From NCBI GenBank assembly GCA_033782935.1, contig JAWQEG010001220.1, positions 744,001 through 808,000 on the forward strand: a DNA stretch of 64,000 nucleotides, written 5' to 3'. The notes below the pieces were generated by a model. That model saw nothing but the letters and a program-made list of their open reading frames with translations. It was not told where the DNA came from and did no database searches. Position 1 is the stretch's first letter, and each line of letters begins with the position of its first letter. Of the stretch, positions 36,997-49,150 are shown in pieces. Origin of the DNA: Petrolisthes cinctipes (lineage: Eukaryota; Arthropoda; Malacostraca; Decapoda; Porcellanidae). The position numbers and the translations under genes are program-made.

Positions 36997-38180
36997 ATGT
37001 ACAGTTCACTTCTGGGACCCCAAAATATCGAATTTTAGGTTGTTTTGGGCCTGAATTTGAGATATCGACATTGGGCACCTAAAATATCGATTTTTAGCAT
37101 GTTTTGAGCCTATATTTTTAAAATATTCTAGCACTAATTAGGCATGTACAGATCACTTCTGGGACCCCAAAATATCGAATTTTCGCGTGTTTTGAGCCTG
37201 AATTTGAGATATAAACGGGTACAGATGATGCATGCACATATCGACTTTGGACACTTAAAATATCGATTTTTAGCATGTTTTGAGCCTATATTTTGAAAAA
37301 ATTCTAGCACTGAGTAGGCATGTACAGATCGCTTCTGGGACCAACAAATATCGAATTTTCGGGGGTTTTGAGGTTAAATTTGGGATATAAACGGGTACAG
37401 AAGATGCATTTACATATCGACTTTTGGGCACCTAAAAGATCGTTTTTCAGTATGTTTTGAGCCTGTATTTTGAAAATACTCTAACACGGAGTAGGCATGT
37501 ACAGTTCGCTTCTGGGACCCCAAAATATCGAATTTTCGGGTGTTTTGGGCCTGAATTTGAGATATCGACTTTGGGGACCTAAAATATCGATTTTTAGCAT
37601 GTTTTGGGCCTGTATTTTGAAAATATTCTAGCACTAAGTAGGCATGTACAGATCACTTCTGGGACCCCAAAATATCGAATTTTCGGGTGTTTTGAGCCTG
37701 AATTTGAGATGTAATCGGGTACAGATGATGCATGCACATATCGACTTTGGACACCTAAAATATCGATTTGTAGCATGTTTTGAGCCTATATTTTGAAAAA
37801 ATTCTAGCACTGAGTAGGCATGTACAGATCGCTTCTGGGACCCAAAAATATTGAGTTTCGGGTGTTTTGAGGTTGAATTTGGGATATAAACGGGTGCAAA
37901 AGATGCATACACATGTTGACTTTGGTCACCTAAAATATCGATATTCAGCTTGTTTTGGGCCTGTATTTTGAAAATACTCTAACACGGAGTAAGCAAGTAC
38001 AGATCGCTTCTGGGACTCCAAAATATCGAATTTTCGGGTGTTTTGAGCCTGAATTTTAGATATAAACGGGTACAGAAGATGCATCCTCATATCGACTTTT
38101 AGGCACCTAAAAGATCGATTTTCAGCATGTTTTGGGCCTGTATTTTGAAAATACTCTAACACGGAGTAGGCATGTACAGT
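36997..38180 (+). repeat. 9-mer higher-order repeat, copy 2 (partial)
   Basis: Matches 35,498-36,680 at a constant offset of 1,499 bp. It diverges near 38,180, where TATCGAGTTTTTGGG replaces TATCGAGTTTTCGGG and an unrelated S variant follows. From about 37,570 it also forms the start of the 3,655-bp duplication described next. Confidence 0.9.
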
Positions 38181-38470
38181 TCGCTTCTGGGACCCAAAAA
38201 TATCGAGTTTTTGGGTGTTTTGGACCTGAATTTGAGATATCGACTTTGAGCACCTAAAATATCGATTTTTAGCATGTTTTGGGCCTATATTTTGAAAATA
38301 ATCTAGCACTGAGTAGGCATGTAGAGATTGACTCTGGGACCCCAAAATATCGAATTTTCGGGTGTTTTGAGCCTGAATATGAGATATAAACGGGTACAGA
38401 AGATGCATGCACATATCGACATTGGACACTTAATATATCGATTTTTAGCATGTTTTGAGCCTATATTTTG

Positions 38471-38479
38471 AAAAAAAAA
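38471..38479 (+). other. Nine-A run in an L monomer
   Basis: GAAAAAAAAACTAAC replaces GAAAAAATTCTAGC, turning ATT into A-rich sequence. The same nine-A run is present at 42,126-42,134 in the second 22-mer copy, so it predates that duplication. Confidence 0.9.
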
Positions 38480-39687
38480 CTAACACTGAGTAGGCATGTA
38501 CAGATCGCATTTGGAACCCAAAAATATCGAATTTTCGGTGTTTTGATGTTAAATTTGGGATATAAACGGGTACAGAAGATTCATTTACATATCGACTTTT
38601 GGGCACCTAAGAGATCGATTTTCAGTATGTTTTGAGCCTGTATTTTAAAAATACTCTAACACGGAGTAGGCATGTATAGTTCGCTTCTGGGACCCCAAAA
38701 TATCGAATTTTCGGGTGTTTTGGGCCTGAATTTGAGATATCGACTTTGGGGACCTAAAATATCGATTTTTAGCATGTTTTGGGCCTATATTTTGAAAATA
38801 TTCTAGCACGAAGTAGGCATGTTCAGATCACTTCTGGGACCCGAAAATATCGAATTTTCGGGTGTTTTGAGCCTGAATTTGAGATATAAACGGGTACAGA
38901 AGATGCATTAACATATCGACTTTTGGGCACTTAAAATATCGATTTTGAGCATGTTTTGGGTCTGTATCTTGAAAACATTCTAACTTGGAGTAGGGATGTA
39001 CAGATCGCTTCTGAGACCCAAAAATACCGAATTTTCGGGTGTTTTGAGCCTGAATTTAAGATATAAACGGGTATAGAAGATGCATGCACATATCGACTTT
39101 GAACACTTAAAATATCGATTTTCTGCATGTTTTGGGCCTGTATTTTGAAAACATTCTAGCTCTGAGTAGGCATGTACAGATTGCTTATGGGACTCCAAAA
39201 TATCGAGTTTTGGGGTGTTTTGGACCTGAATTTGAAATATCGACTTTGGGAACCTAAAATATCGATTTTTAGCATGTTTTGGGCCTATATTTTGAAAATA
39301 TTCTAGCACTGAGTAGGCATGTACAGATCGCTTCTGGGACCCCAAAAAATCGAATTTTCGGGTGTTTTAAGCCTGAATTTGAGATATAAATGGGTACCTA
39401 AGATGCATGCACATATTGACTTTGGGCACCTAAAATATCGATTTTCAGCATGTTTTGGGCCTATATTTTGAAAATACTCTAACACGGAGTAGGCATGTAC
39501 AGATCGCTTCTGGGACCTAAAAATATCGAATTTTCGGGTGTTTTGAGCCTGAATTTGAGATATAAACGGGGACAGAAGATGCATGCACATATCGACTTTG
39601 GACACTTAAAATATCGATTTTTAGCATGTTTTGAGCCTATATTTTGAAAAAATTCTAGCACTGACTAGACATGTACAGATCGCTTCT

Positions 39688-39845
39688 GGGACCCAAAATT
39701 ATCAAATTTTCGGGTGTTTTGAGGTTGAATTTGAGATATAAACGAGTGCAGAAGATGCATACACATGTTGACTTTGGGCACCTAAAATATCGATTTTCAG
39801 CATGTTTTGGGCCTGCATCTGAGTAGGCATGTACAGATCGCTTTT
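39688..39845 (+). repeat. Reference intermediate monomer (class C, 158 bp)
   Basis: This class is recognised by GGGCCTGCATCTGAGTAGG, where class L has GGGCCTG, then an AT-rich stretch, then CACTGAGTAGG. About 18 bp of the right half are missing. It almost always carries a characteristic left half: GACCCAAAATTATC, TTTTGAGGTTGAATTTGAG, AAACGAGTGCAGAAGATG and ACACATGTTGACTTTGGGC. All 34 copies in the window share the same truncated junction, apart from point changes, so they descend from one event. Confidence 0.93.
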
Positions 39846-40153
39846 GGGACCCCAAAATATCGAATTTTCGGGTGTTTGGAGCCTGAATTTGAGATATAAA
39901 CGGGTACAGAAGATGCATTCACATATCAACTTTTGGGCACCTAAAAGATCGATTTTCAGTATGTTTTGGGCCTGTATTTTGAAAATACTCTAACACGGAG
40001 TAGGCATGTACAGTTCGCTTCTGGGACCCCAAAATATCGAATTTTCGGGTGTTTTGGGCCTGAATTTGAAATTTCGACTTTGGGCACCTAAAATATCGAT
40101 TTTTAGCATGTTTTGGTCCTGTATTTTGAAAACATTCTAGCACTGACTAGACA

Positions 40154-40329
40154 TGTACAGATCGCTTCTGGGACCCAAAAATATCGAATTTTCGGGTGTT
40201 TTGAGCCTGTTTTTGTGATATAAACGAGTGCAGATGATGCATACACATGTTCAATTTGGGTACCTAAAATATCGATTTTTAGCATGTTTTGGGCCTGTAT
40301 TTTGAAAATATTCTAGCACTGAGTAGGCA
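40154..40329 (+). repeat. Full-length monomer with a C-class left half
   Basis: The left half has GATATAAACGAGTGCAGATG and ACACATGTTCAATTTGGG, which elsewhere mark C monomers. The right half, however, is untruncated, with GGGCCTGTATTTTGAAAATA. The copy near 43,808-43,983 is the same. It is a recombinant between C and L, or a remnant of the C progenitor. Confidence 0.8.
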
Positions 40330-41224
40330 TGTACAGATCGCTTCTGGGACCCCAAAATATCGAATTTTAGGGTGTTTTGGGTCTGAATTTGAAATATCGA
40401 CTTTGGGCACCTAAAATATCGATTTTTAGCATGTTTTGGGCCTGTATTTTGAAAATATTCTAGCACTAAGTAGGCATGTACAGATCACTTCTGGGACCCC
40501 AAAATATCGAATTTTCGGGTGTTTTGAGCCTGAATTTGAGATATAAACGGGTACAGATGATTCATGCACATATCGACTTTCGACACTTAAAATATCGATT
40601 TTTAGCATGTTTTGAGCCTATATTTTGAAAAAATTCTAGCACTGAGTAGGCATGTACAGATCGCTTCTGGGACCAAAAAATATCGAATTTTCGGGTGTTT
40701 TGAGGTTAAATTTGGGATATAAACGGGTACAGAAGATGCATTTACATATCGACTTTTGGGCACCTAACAGATCGATTTTCAGTATGTTTTGAGCCTGTAT
40801 TTTAAAAATACTCTAACACGGAGTAGGCATGTACAGTTCGCTTCTGGGACCCCAAAATATCGAATTTTCGGGTGTTTTGGGCCTGAATTTGAGATATCGA
40901 CTTTGAGGACCTAAAATATCGATTTTGAGCATGTTTTGGGTCTGTATCTTGAAAACATTCTAACTAGGAGTAGGGATGTACAAATCGCTTCTGGGACCCA
41001 AAAATTCCGAATTTTCGGGTGTTTTGAGCCTGAATTTGAGATATAAACGGGTACAGAAGATGCATGCACATATCGACTTCGGACACTTAAAATATCGATT
41101 TTCAGCATGTTTTGGGCCTGTATTTTGAAAATATTCTAGCACTTAGTAGGCATGTACAGATTGCTTCAGGGACTCCAAAATATCGAGTTTTGGGGTGTTT
41201 TGGACCTGAATTTGAGATATCGAC

Positions 41225-44200
41225 TTTGGGGACCTAAAATATCGATTTTTAGCATGTTTTGGGCCTATATTTTGAAAATATTCTAGCACTAAGTAGGCAT
41301 GTACAGATCACTTCTGGGACCCCAAAATATCGAATTTTCGGGTGTTTTGAGCCTGAATTTGAGATGTAATCGGGTACAGATGATGCATGCACATATCGAA
41401 TTTGGACACCTAAAATATCGATTTGTAGCATGTTTTGAGCCTATATTTTGAAAAAATTCTAGCACTGAGTAGGCATGTACAGATCGCTTCTGGGACCCAA
41501 AAATATTGAGTTTCGGGAGTTTTGAGGTTGAATTTGGGATATAAACGGGTGCAAAAGATGCATACACATGTTGACTTTGGTCACCTAAAATATCGATATT
41601 CAGCTTGTTTTGGGCCTGTATTTTGAAAATACTCTAACACGGAGTAAGCAAGTACAGATCGCTTCTGGGACTCCAAAATATCGAATTTTCGGGTGTTTTG
41701 AGCCTGAATTTGAGATATAAACGGGTACAGAAGATGCATCCTCATATCGACTTTTAGGCACCTAAAAGATCGATTTTCAGCATGTTTTGGGCCTGTATTT
41801 TGAAAATACTCTAACACGGAGTAGGCATGTACAGTTCGCTTCTGGGACCCAAAAATATCGAGTTTTTGGGTGTTTTGGACCTGAATTTGAGATATCGACT
41901 TTGAGCACCTAAAATATCGATTTTTAGCATGTTTTGGCCCTATATTTTGAAAATAATCTAGCACTGAGTAGGCATGTAGAGATTGACTCTGGGACCTCAA
42001 AATATCGAATTTTCGGGTGTTTTGAGCCTGAATTTGAGATATAAACGGGTACAGAAGATGCATGCACATATCGACATTGGACACTTAATATATCGATTTT
42101 TAGCATGTTTTGAGCCTATATTTTGAAAAAAAAACTAGCACTGAGTAGGCATGTACAGATCGCATTTGGAACCCAAAAATATCGAATTTTCGGTGTTTTG
42201 AGGTTAAATTTGGGATATAAACGGGTACAGAAGATTCATTTACATATCGACTTTTGGGCACCTAAGAGATCGATTTTCAGTATGTTTTGAGCCTGTATTT
42301 TAAAAATACTCTAACACGGAGTAGGCATGTATAGTTCGCTTCTGGGACCCCAAAATATCGAATTTTCGGGTGTTTTGGGCCTGAATTTGAGATATCGACT
42401 TTGGGGACCTAAAATATCAATTTTAGCATGTTTTGGGCCTATATTTTGAAAATATTCTAGCACGAAGTAGGCATGTTCAGATCACTTCTGGGACCCGAAA
42501 ATATCGAATTTTCGGGTGTTTTAAGCCTGAATTTGAGATATAAACGGGTACAGAAGATGCATTAACATATCGACTTTTGGGCACTTAAAATATCGATTTT
42601 GAGCATGTTTTGGGTCTGTATCTTGAAAACATTCTAACTTGGAGTAGGGATGTACAGATCGCTTCTGAGACCCAAAAATACCGAATTTTCGGGTGTTTTG
42701 AGCCTGAATTTAAGATATAAACGGGTATAGAAGATGCATGCACATATCGACTTTGAACACTTAAAATATCGATTTTCTGCATGTTTTGGGCCTGTATTTT
42801 GAAAACATTCTAGCTCTGAGTAGGCATGTACAGATTGCTTATGGGACTCCAAAATATCGAGTTTTGGGGTGTTTTGGACCTGAATTTGAAATATCGACTT
42901 TGGGAACCTAAAATATCGATTTTTAGCATGTTTTGGGCCTATATTTTGAAAATATTCTAGCACTGAGTAGGCATGTACAGATCGCTTCTGGGACCCCAAA
43001 AAATCGAATTTTCGGGTGTTTTAAGCCTGAATTTGAGATATAAATGGGTACCTAAGATGCATGCACATATTGACTTTGGGCACCTAAAATATCGATTTTC
43101 AGCATGTTTTGGGCCTATATTTTGAAAATACTCTAACACGGAGTAGGCATGTACAGATCGCTTCTGGGACCCAAAAATATCGAATTTTCAGGTGTTTTGA
43201 GCCTGAATTTGAGATATAAACGGGGACAGAAGATGCATGCACATATCGACTTTGGACACTTAAAATATCGATTTTTAGCATGTTTTGAGCCTATATTTTG
43301 AAAAAATTCTAGCACTGACTAGACATGTACAGATCGCTTCTGGGACCCAAAATTATCAAATTTTCGGGTGTTTTGAGGTTGAATTTGAGATATAAACGAG
43401 TGCAGAAGATGCATACACATGTTGACTTTGGGCACCTAAAATATCGATTTTCAGCATGTTTTGGGCCTGCATCTGAGTAGGCATGTACAGATCGCTTTTG
43501 GGACCCCAAAATATCGAATTTTCGGGTGTTTGGAGCCTGAATTTGAGATATAAACGGGTACAGAAGATGCATTCACATATCAACTTTTGGGCACCTAAAA
43601 GATCGATTTACAGTATGTTTTGGGCCTGTATTTTGAAAATACTCTAACACGGAGTAGGCATGTACAGTTCGCTTCTGGGACCCCAAAATATCGAATTTTC
43701 GGGTGTTTTGGGCCTGAATTTGAAATTTCTACTTTGGGCACCTAAAATATCGATTTTTAGCATGTTTTGGTCCTGTATTTTGAAAACATTCTAGCACTGA
43801 CTAGACATGTACAGATCGCTTCTGGGACCCAAAAATATCGAATTTTCGGGTGTTTTGAGCCTGTTTTTGTGATATAAACGAGTGCAGATGATGCATACAC
43901 ATGTTCAATTTGGGTACCTAAAATATCGATTTTTAGCATGTTTTGGGCCTGTATTTTGAAAATATTCTAGCACTGAGTAGGCATGTACAGATCGCTTCTG
44001 GGACCCCAAAATATCGAATTTTAGGGTGTTTTGGGTCTGAATTTGAAATATCGACTTTGGGCACCTAAAATATCGATTTTTAGCATGTTTTGGGCCTGTA
44101 TTTTGAAAATATTCTAGCACTAAGTAGGCATGTACAGATCACTTCTGGGACCCCAAAATATCGAATTTTCGGGTGTTTTGAGCCTGAATTTGAGATATAA

Positions 44201-44884
44201 ACGGGTACAGATGATTCATGCACATATCGACTTTCGACACTTAAAATATCGATTTTTAGCATGTTTTGAGCCTATATTTTGAAAAAATTCTAGCACTGAG
44301 TAGGCATGTACAGATCGCTTCTGGGACCAAAAAATATCGAATTTTCGGGTGTTTTGATGTTAAATTTGGGATATAAACGGGTACAGAAGATGCATTTACA
44401 TATCGACTTTTGGGCACCTAACAGATCGATTTTCAGTATGTTTTGAGCCTGTATTTTAAAAATACTCTAACACGGAGTAGGCATGTACAGTTCGCTTCTG
44501 GGACCCCAAAATATCGAATTTTCGGGTGTTTTGGGCCTGAATTTGAGATATCGACTTTGGGGACCTAAAATATCGATTTTGAGCATGTTTTGAGTCTGTA
44601 TCTTGAAAACATTCTAACTAGGAGTAGGGATGTACAAATCGCTTCTGGGACCCAAAAATTCCGAATTTTCGGGTGTTTTGAGCCTGAATTTGAGATATAA
44701 ACGGGTACAGAAGATGCATGCACATATCGACTTCGGACACTTAAAATATCGATTTTCAGCATGTTTTGGGCCTGTATTTTGAAAACATTCTAGCACTTAG
44801 TAGGCATGTACAGATTGCTTCAGGGACTCCAAAATATCGAGTTTTGGGGTGTTTTGGACCTGAATTTGAGATATCGACTTTGGT
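41225..44884 (+). repeat. 22-mer higher-order repeat, copy 2 (about 3,654 bp)
   Basis: All landmarks follow copy 1 at +3,655 up to 42,327, then at +3,654 because one T is missing near 42,424 (ATCAATTTTAGC). Few substitutions separate the copies. Similarity ends in the S monomer at about 44,884, where TTTGGTCACC replaces TTTGGGGACC. Confidence 0.92.
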
Positions 44885-47800
44885 CACCTAAAATATTGAT
44901 TTTTAGCATGTTTTGGGCCTATATTTTGAAAATATTCTAGCACTGAGTAGGCATGTACAGATCGCTTCTGGGACCCCAAAAAATCGAATTTTCGGGTGTT
45001 TTGAGCCTGAATTTGAGATATAAATGGGTACAGAAGATGCATGCACATATTGACTTTGGGCACCTAAAATATCGATTTTCAGCATGTTTTGGGCCTGTAT
45101 TTTGAAAATACTCTAACTAGGATTAGGCATGTACAGATCGCTTCTGGGACCCCAAAATATCGAGTTTTTGGGTATTTTTGGCCTGAATTTGAGATATCGA
45201 CTTTGGGGACCTAAAATATCGATTTTGATCATGTTTTGGGTCTGTATCTTGAAAACATTCTAACTAGGAGTAGGGATGTACAAATCGCTTCTGGGACCCA
45301 AAAATACCGAATTTTCGGGTGTTTTGAGCCTGAATTTGAGATATAAACGGGTACAGAAGATGCATGCACATATCGACTTTGGACACTTAAAATATCGATT
45401 TTCAGCATGTTTTGGGCCTGTATTTTGAAAACATTCTAGCACTGAGTAGGCATGTACAAATTGCTTCTGGGACTCCAAAATATCGAGTTTTGAGGTGTTT
45501 TGGACCTGAATTTGAGATATTGACTTTGGGCACCTAAAATATTGATTTTTATCATGTTTTGGGCCTATATTTTGAAAATATTCTAGCACTGAGTAGGCAT
45601 GTACAGATCGCTTCTGGGACCCCAAAAAATCGAATTTTCGGGTGTTTTGAGCCTGAATTTGAGATATAAACGGGTACAGAACATGCATGCACATATCGAC
45701 TTTGGACACTTATAATATCGATTTTTAGCATGTTTTGAGCCTATATCTTGAAAAAATTCTAGCACTGAGTAGACATGTACAGATCGCTTCTGGGACCCAA
45801 AATTATCAAATTTTCGGGTGTTTTGAGGTTGAATTTGAGATATAAACGGGTTCAGAAGATGCATACACATGTTCAATTTGAGAACCTAAAATATCGATTT
45901 TTAGCATGTTTTGGGCCTGCATCTGAGTAGGCATGTACAGATTTCTTCTGGGACCCTAAAATATTGAATTTTAGGGTGTTTGAAGACTGAATTTGAGATA
46001 TAAACGGGTACAGAAGATGCATCCACATATCGACTTTTAGGGACCTAAAAGATCGATTTTCAGTATGTTTTGGGACTGTATTTTGAAAATACTCTAACAC
46101 GGAGTAGGCATGTACAGTTCGCTTTTGGTATCCCAAAATATCGAATTTTCGGGTGTTTTGAGCCTGAATTTGAGATATAAACGGGTACAGATGATGCATG
46201 CACATATCGACTTTGGACACTTAAAATATCGATTTTTAGCATGTTTTGAGCCTATATTTTGAAAAAATTCTTGCATTGAGTATGCATGTATAGATCACTT
46301 CTGGGACACAAAAAATATCGAATTTTCAGGTGTTTTGAGCCTGAATTTGAGATATAAACGGGTACAGATGATGCATGCACATATCGACTTTGGACACTTA
46401 AAATATCGATTTTTAGCATGTTTTGAGCCTATATTTTGACAAAATTCTTGCACCGAGTAGGCATGTACAGATCGCTTCTGGGACCCAAAAATATCGAATT
46501 TTCGGGTGTTTTGAGGTAAAATTTGGGATATAAAAGGGTACAGAAGATGCATTTACATATCGACTTTTGGGCACCTAAAAGATCGATTTTCAGTATGTTT
46601 TGGGCCTGTATATTAAAAATACTCTAACACGGAGTAGGCATGTACCGATCGCTTCTGGGACCCCAAAATATCTAATTTTTGGGTGTTTTTGGCCTGAATT
46701 TGAGATATAAACGTGTACAAAAGATGCATGCACATATCGACTTTGGACACTTAATATATCGATTTTCAGCATGTTTTGGGCCTGTATTTTGAAAACATTC
46801 TAGCACTGAGTAGGCATGTACAGATCGCTTCTTGGACCCCAAAATATCGTGTTTTTGGGTGTTTTGGACCTGAATATGAGATATCGACTTTGGGCACCTA
46901 ATATATCGATTTTTAGCATGTTTTGGGCCTATATTTTGAAAATATTTTAGCACTGAGTAGGCATGTACAGATCGCTTCTGGGACCCAAAAATATCGAATT
47001 TTCGGGTGTTTTGAGCCTGAATTTGAGATATAAACGGGTACAGAAGATGCATCCACATATCGACTCTTGGGCACCTAAAATATCGATTTTCAGCATGTTT
47101 TGGGTCTGTATCTTGAAAACATTCTAACTAGGAGTAGGGATGTACAGATCGCTTCTAGGACCCAAAAATACCGAATTTTCGGGTGTTTTGAGCCTGAATT
47201 TGAGATATAAACGGGTACAGAAGATGCATGCACATATTGACTTTGGGCACCTAAAATATCGATTTTCAGCATGTTTTGGGCCTGTATTTTTAAAATACTC
47301 TAACTAGGAGTAGGCATGTACAGATCGCTTCTGGGACTCCAAAATATCGAATTTTCGGTTGTTTTGAGCCTGAATTTGAGATATAAACGGGTACAGAAGA
47401 TGCATACACATATCGACTTTGGACACTTAAAATATCGATTTTTAGCATGTTTTGAGCCTATATTTTGAAAACATTCTAGCACTGACTAGACATGTACAGA
47501 TCGCTTCTGGGACCCAAAATTATCGAATTTTCGGGTGTTTTGAGGTTGAATTTGAGATATAAACGAGTGCAGAAGATGCATACACATGTTCAATTTGGGT
47601 ATCTAAAATATCGATTTTTAGCATGTTTTGGGCCTGCATCTGAGTAGGCATGTACAGATCGTTTCTGGGACCCCAAAATATCGAATTTTCGGGTGTTTGG
47701 AGCCTGAATTCGAGATATAAACGGGCACAGAAGATGCATTTACATATCGACTTTTGGGCATCTAAAAGATCGATTTTCAGTATGTTTTGAGCCTGTATTT

Positions 47801-49140
47801 TGAAATTACTCTAACACGGAGTAGGCATGTACAGTTCGCTTCTGGGACCCCAAAATATAGAATTTTTGGGTGTTTTTGGCCTGAATTTGAGATATCGACT
47901 TTGGGCACCTAAAATATCGATTTTTAGCATGTTTTGGGCCTATTTTTTGAAAATATTCTAGCACTGAGTAGGCATGTACAGATCGCATCTGGGACCCCAA
48001 AATATCGAATTTTCAGGTGTTTTGAGCCTGAATTTGAGATATAAACGGGTACTGAAGATGCATGTACTTATCGACTTTTGGGCACCTAAAATATCGATTT
48101 TGAGCATGTTTTGGGTCTGTATCTTGAAAACATTCTAACTAGGACTAGGGATGTACAGATCGCTTCTGGGACCCAAAAATACCGAATTTTCGGGTGTTTT
48201 GAGCCTGAATTTGAGATATAAACGGGTACAAAAGATTCATGCACATATCGTCTTTGGACACTTAAAATATCGATTTTCAGCATGTTTTGAGGCTGTATTT
48301 TGAAAACATTCTAGCACTGAGTAGGCATGTACAGATCGCTTCTGGGACCCCAAAATATCGAGTTTTTGGGTGTTTGGGACCTGAATTTGAGATATCGACT
48401 TTGGGCACCTAAAATATCGATTTTTAGCATGTTTTGGGCCTATATTTTGAAAATATTCTAGCACTGAGTAGGCATGTACAGATCGCTTCTGGGACCCAAA
48501 AATATCGAATTTTCGGGTATTTTGAGCCTGAATTTGAGATATAAACGGGTACTGAAGATGCATGCACATGTCGACTTTTGGGTACCTAAAATATCGATTT
48601 TTAGCATATTTTGGGTCTGTATCTTGAAAACATTCGAACTAGGAGTAGGGATGTACAGATCGCTTCTAGGACCCAAAAATACCGAATTTTCGGGTGTTTT
48701 GAGCCTGAATTTGAAATATAAACGGGTACAGAAGATGCATGCACATGTTCAATTTGAGAACCTAAAATATCGATTTTCAGCATGTTTTGGGCCTGTATTT
48801 TGAAAATACTCTAACTAGAAGTAGGCATGTACAGATCGCTTCTGGGACCTAAAAATATCGAATTTTCGGGTGTTTGGAGCCTGAATTTGAGATATAAACG
48901 GGTACAGAAGATGCATTCACATATCGACTTTTGGGCACCTAAAAGATCGATTTTCAGTATGTTTTGGGCCTGTATTTTGAAAATACTCTAACACGGAGTA
49001 GGCATGTACAGTTTGCTTCTGGGACCCCAAAATATCGAATTTTCGGGTGTTTTGGGTCTGAATTTGAAATATCGACTTTGGGCACCTAAAATATCGAATT
49101 TTAGCATGTTTTGGGCCTATATTTAGAAAATATTCTAGCA

Positions 49141-49150
49141 CTAAGTACAG
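49141..49150 (+). other. Second instance of the 8-bp GTA-bounded deletion
   Basis: CTAAGTACAGATCAC lacks the same GGCATGTA as the monomer near 1,791. In both places the next L monomer carries the rare ATCGATGTTTAGC variant. The two sites are therefore probably copies of one ancestral monomer pair now 47 kb apart. Confidence 0.85.

Larger units (their letters stand above)
37570..41224 (+). repeat. 22-mer higher-order repeat, copy 1 (3,655 bp)
   Basis: Twenty-two monomers lie between the landmarks 37,644 and 41,299, seven of them S and one C. Class order is L L L S L L S L L S L L C L S L S L L S L S. Diagnostic features are a nine-A run at 38,471-38,479, GTAGAGATTGACTCTGGG, GGGTACCTAAGATGC and CCTGTTTTTGTGATATAAAC. 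The copy boundary is in the GACTTTGGGGACC tract of an S monomer. Confidence 0.92.

Noticed and set aside
42126..42134. Poly-A run as the tail of a retrotransposon insertion
   Set aside because: Nine A residues replace an existing A-rich site within a normal-length monomer. There is no inserted body and no target-site duplication.
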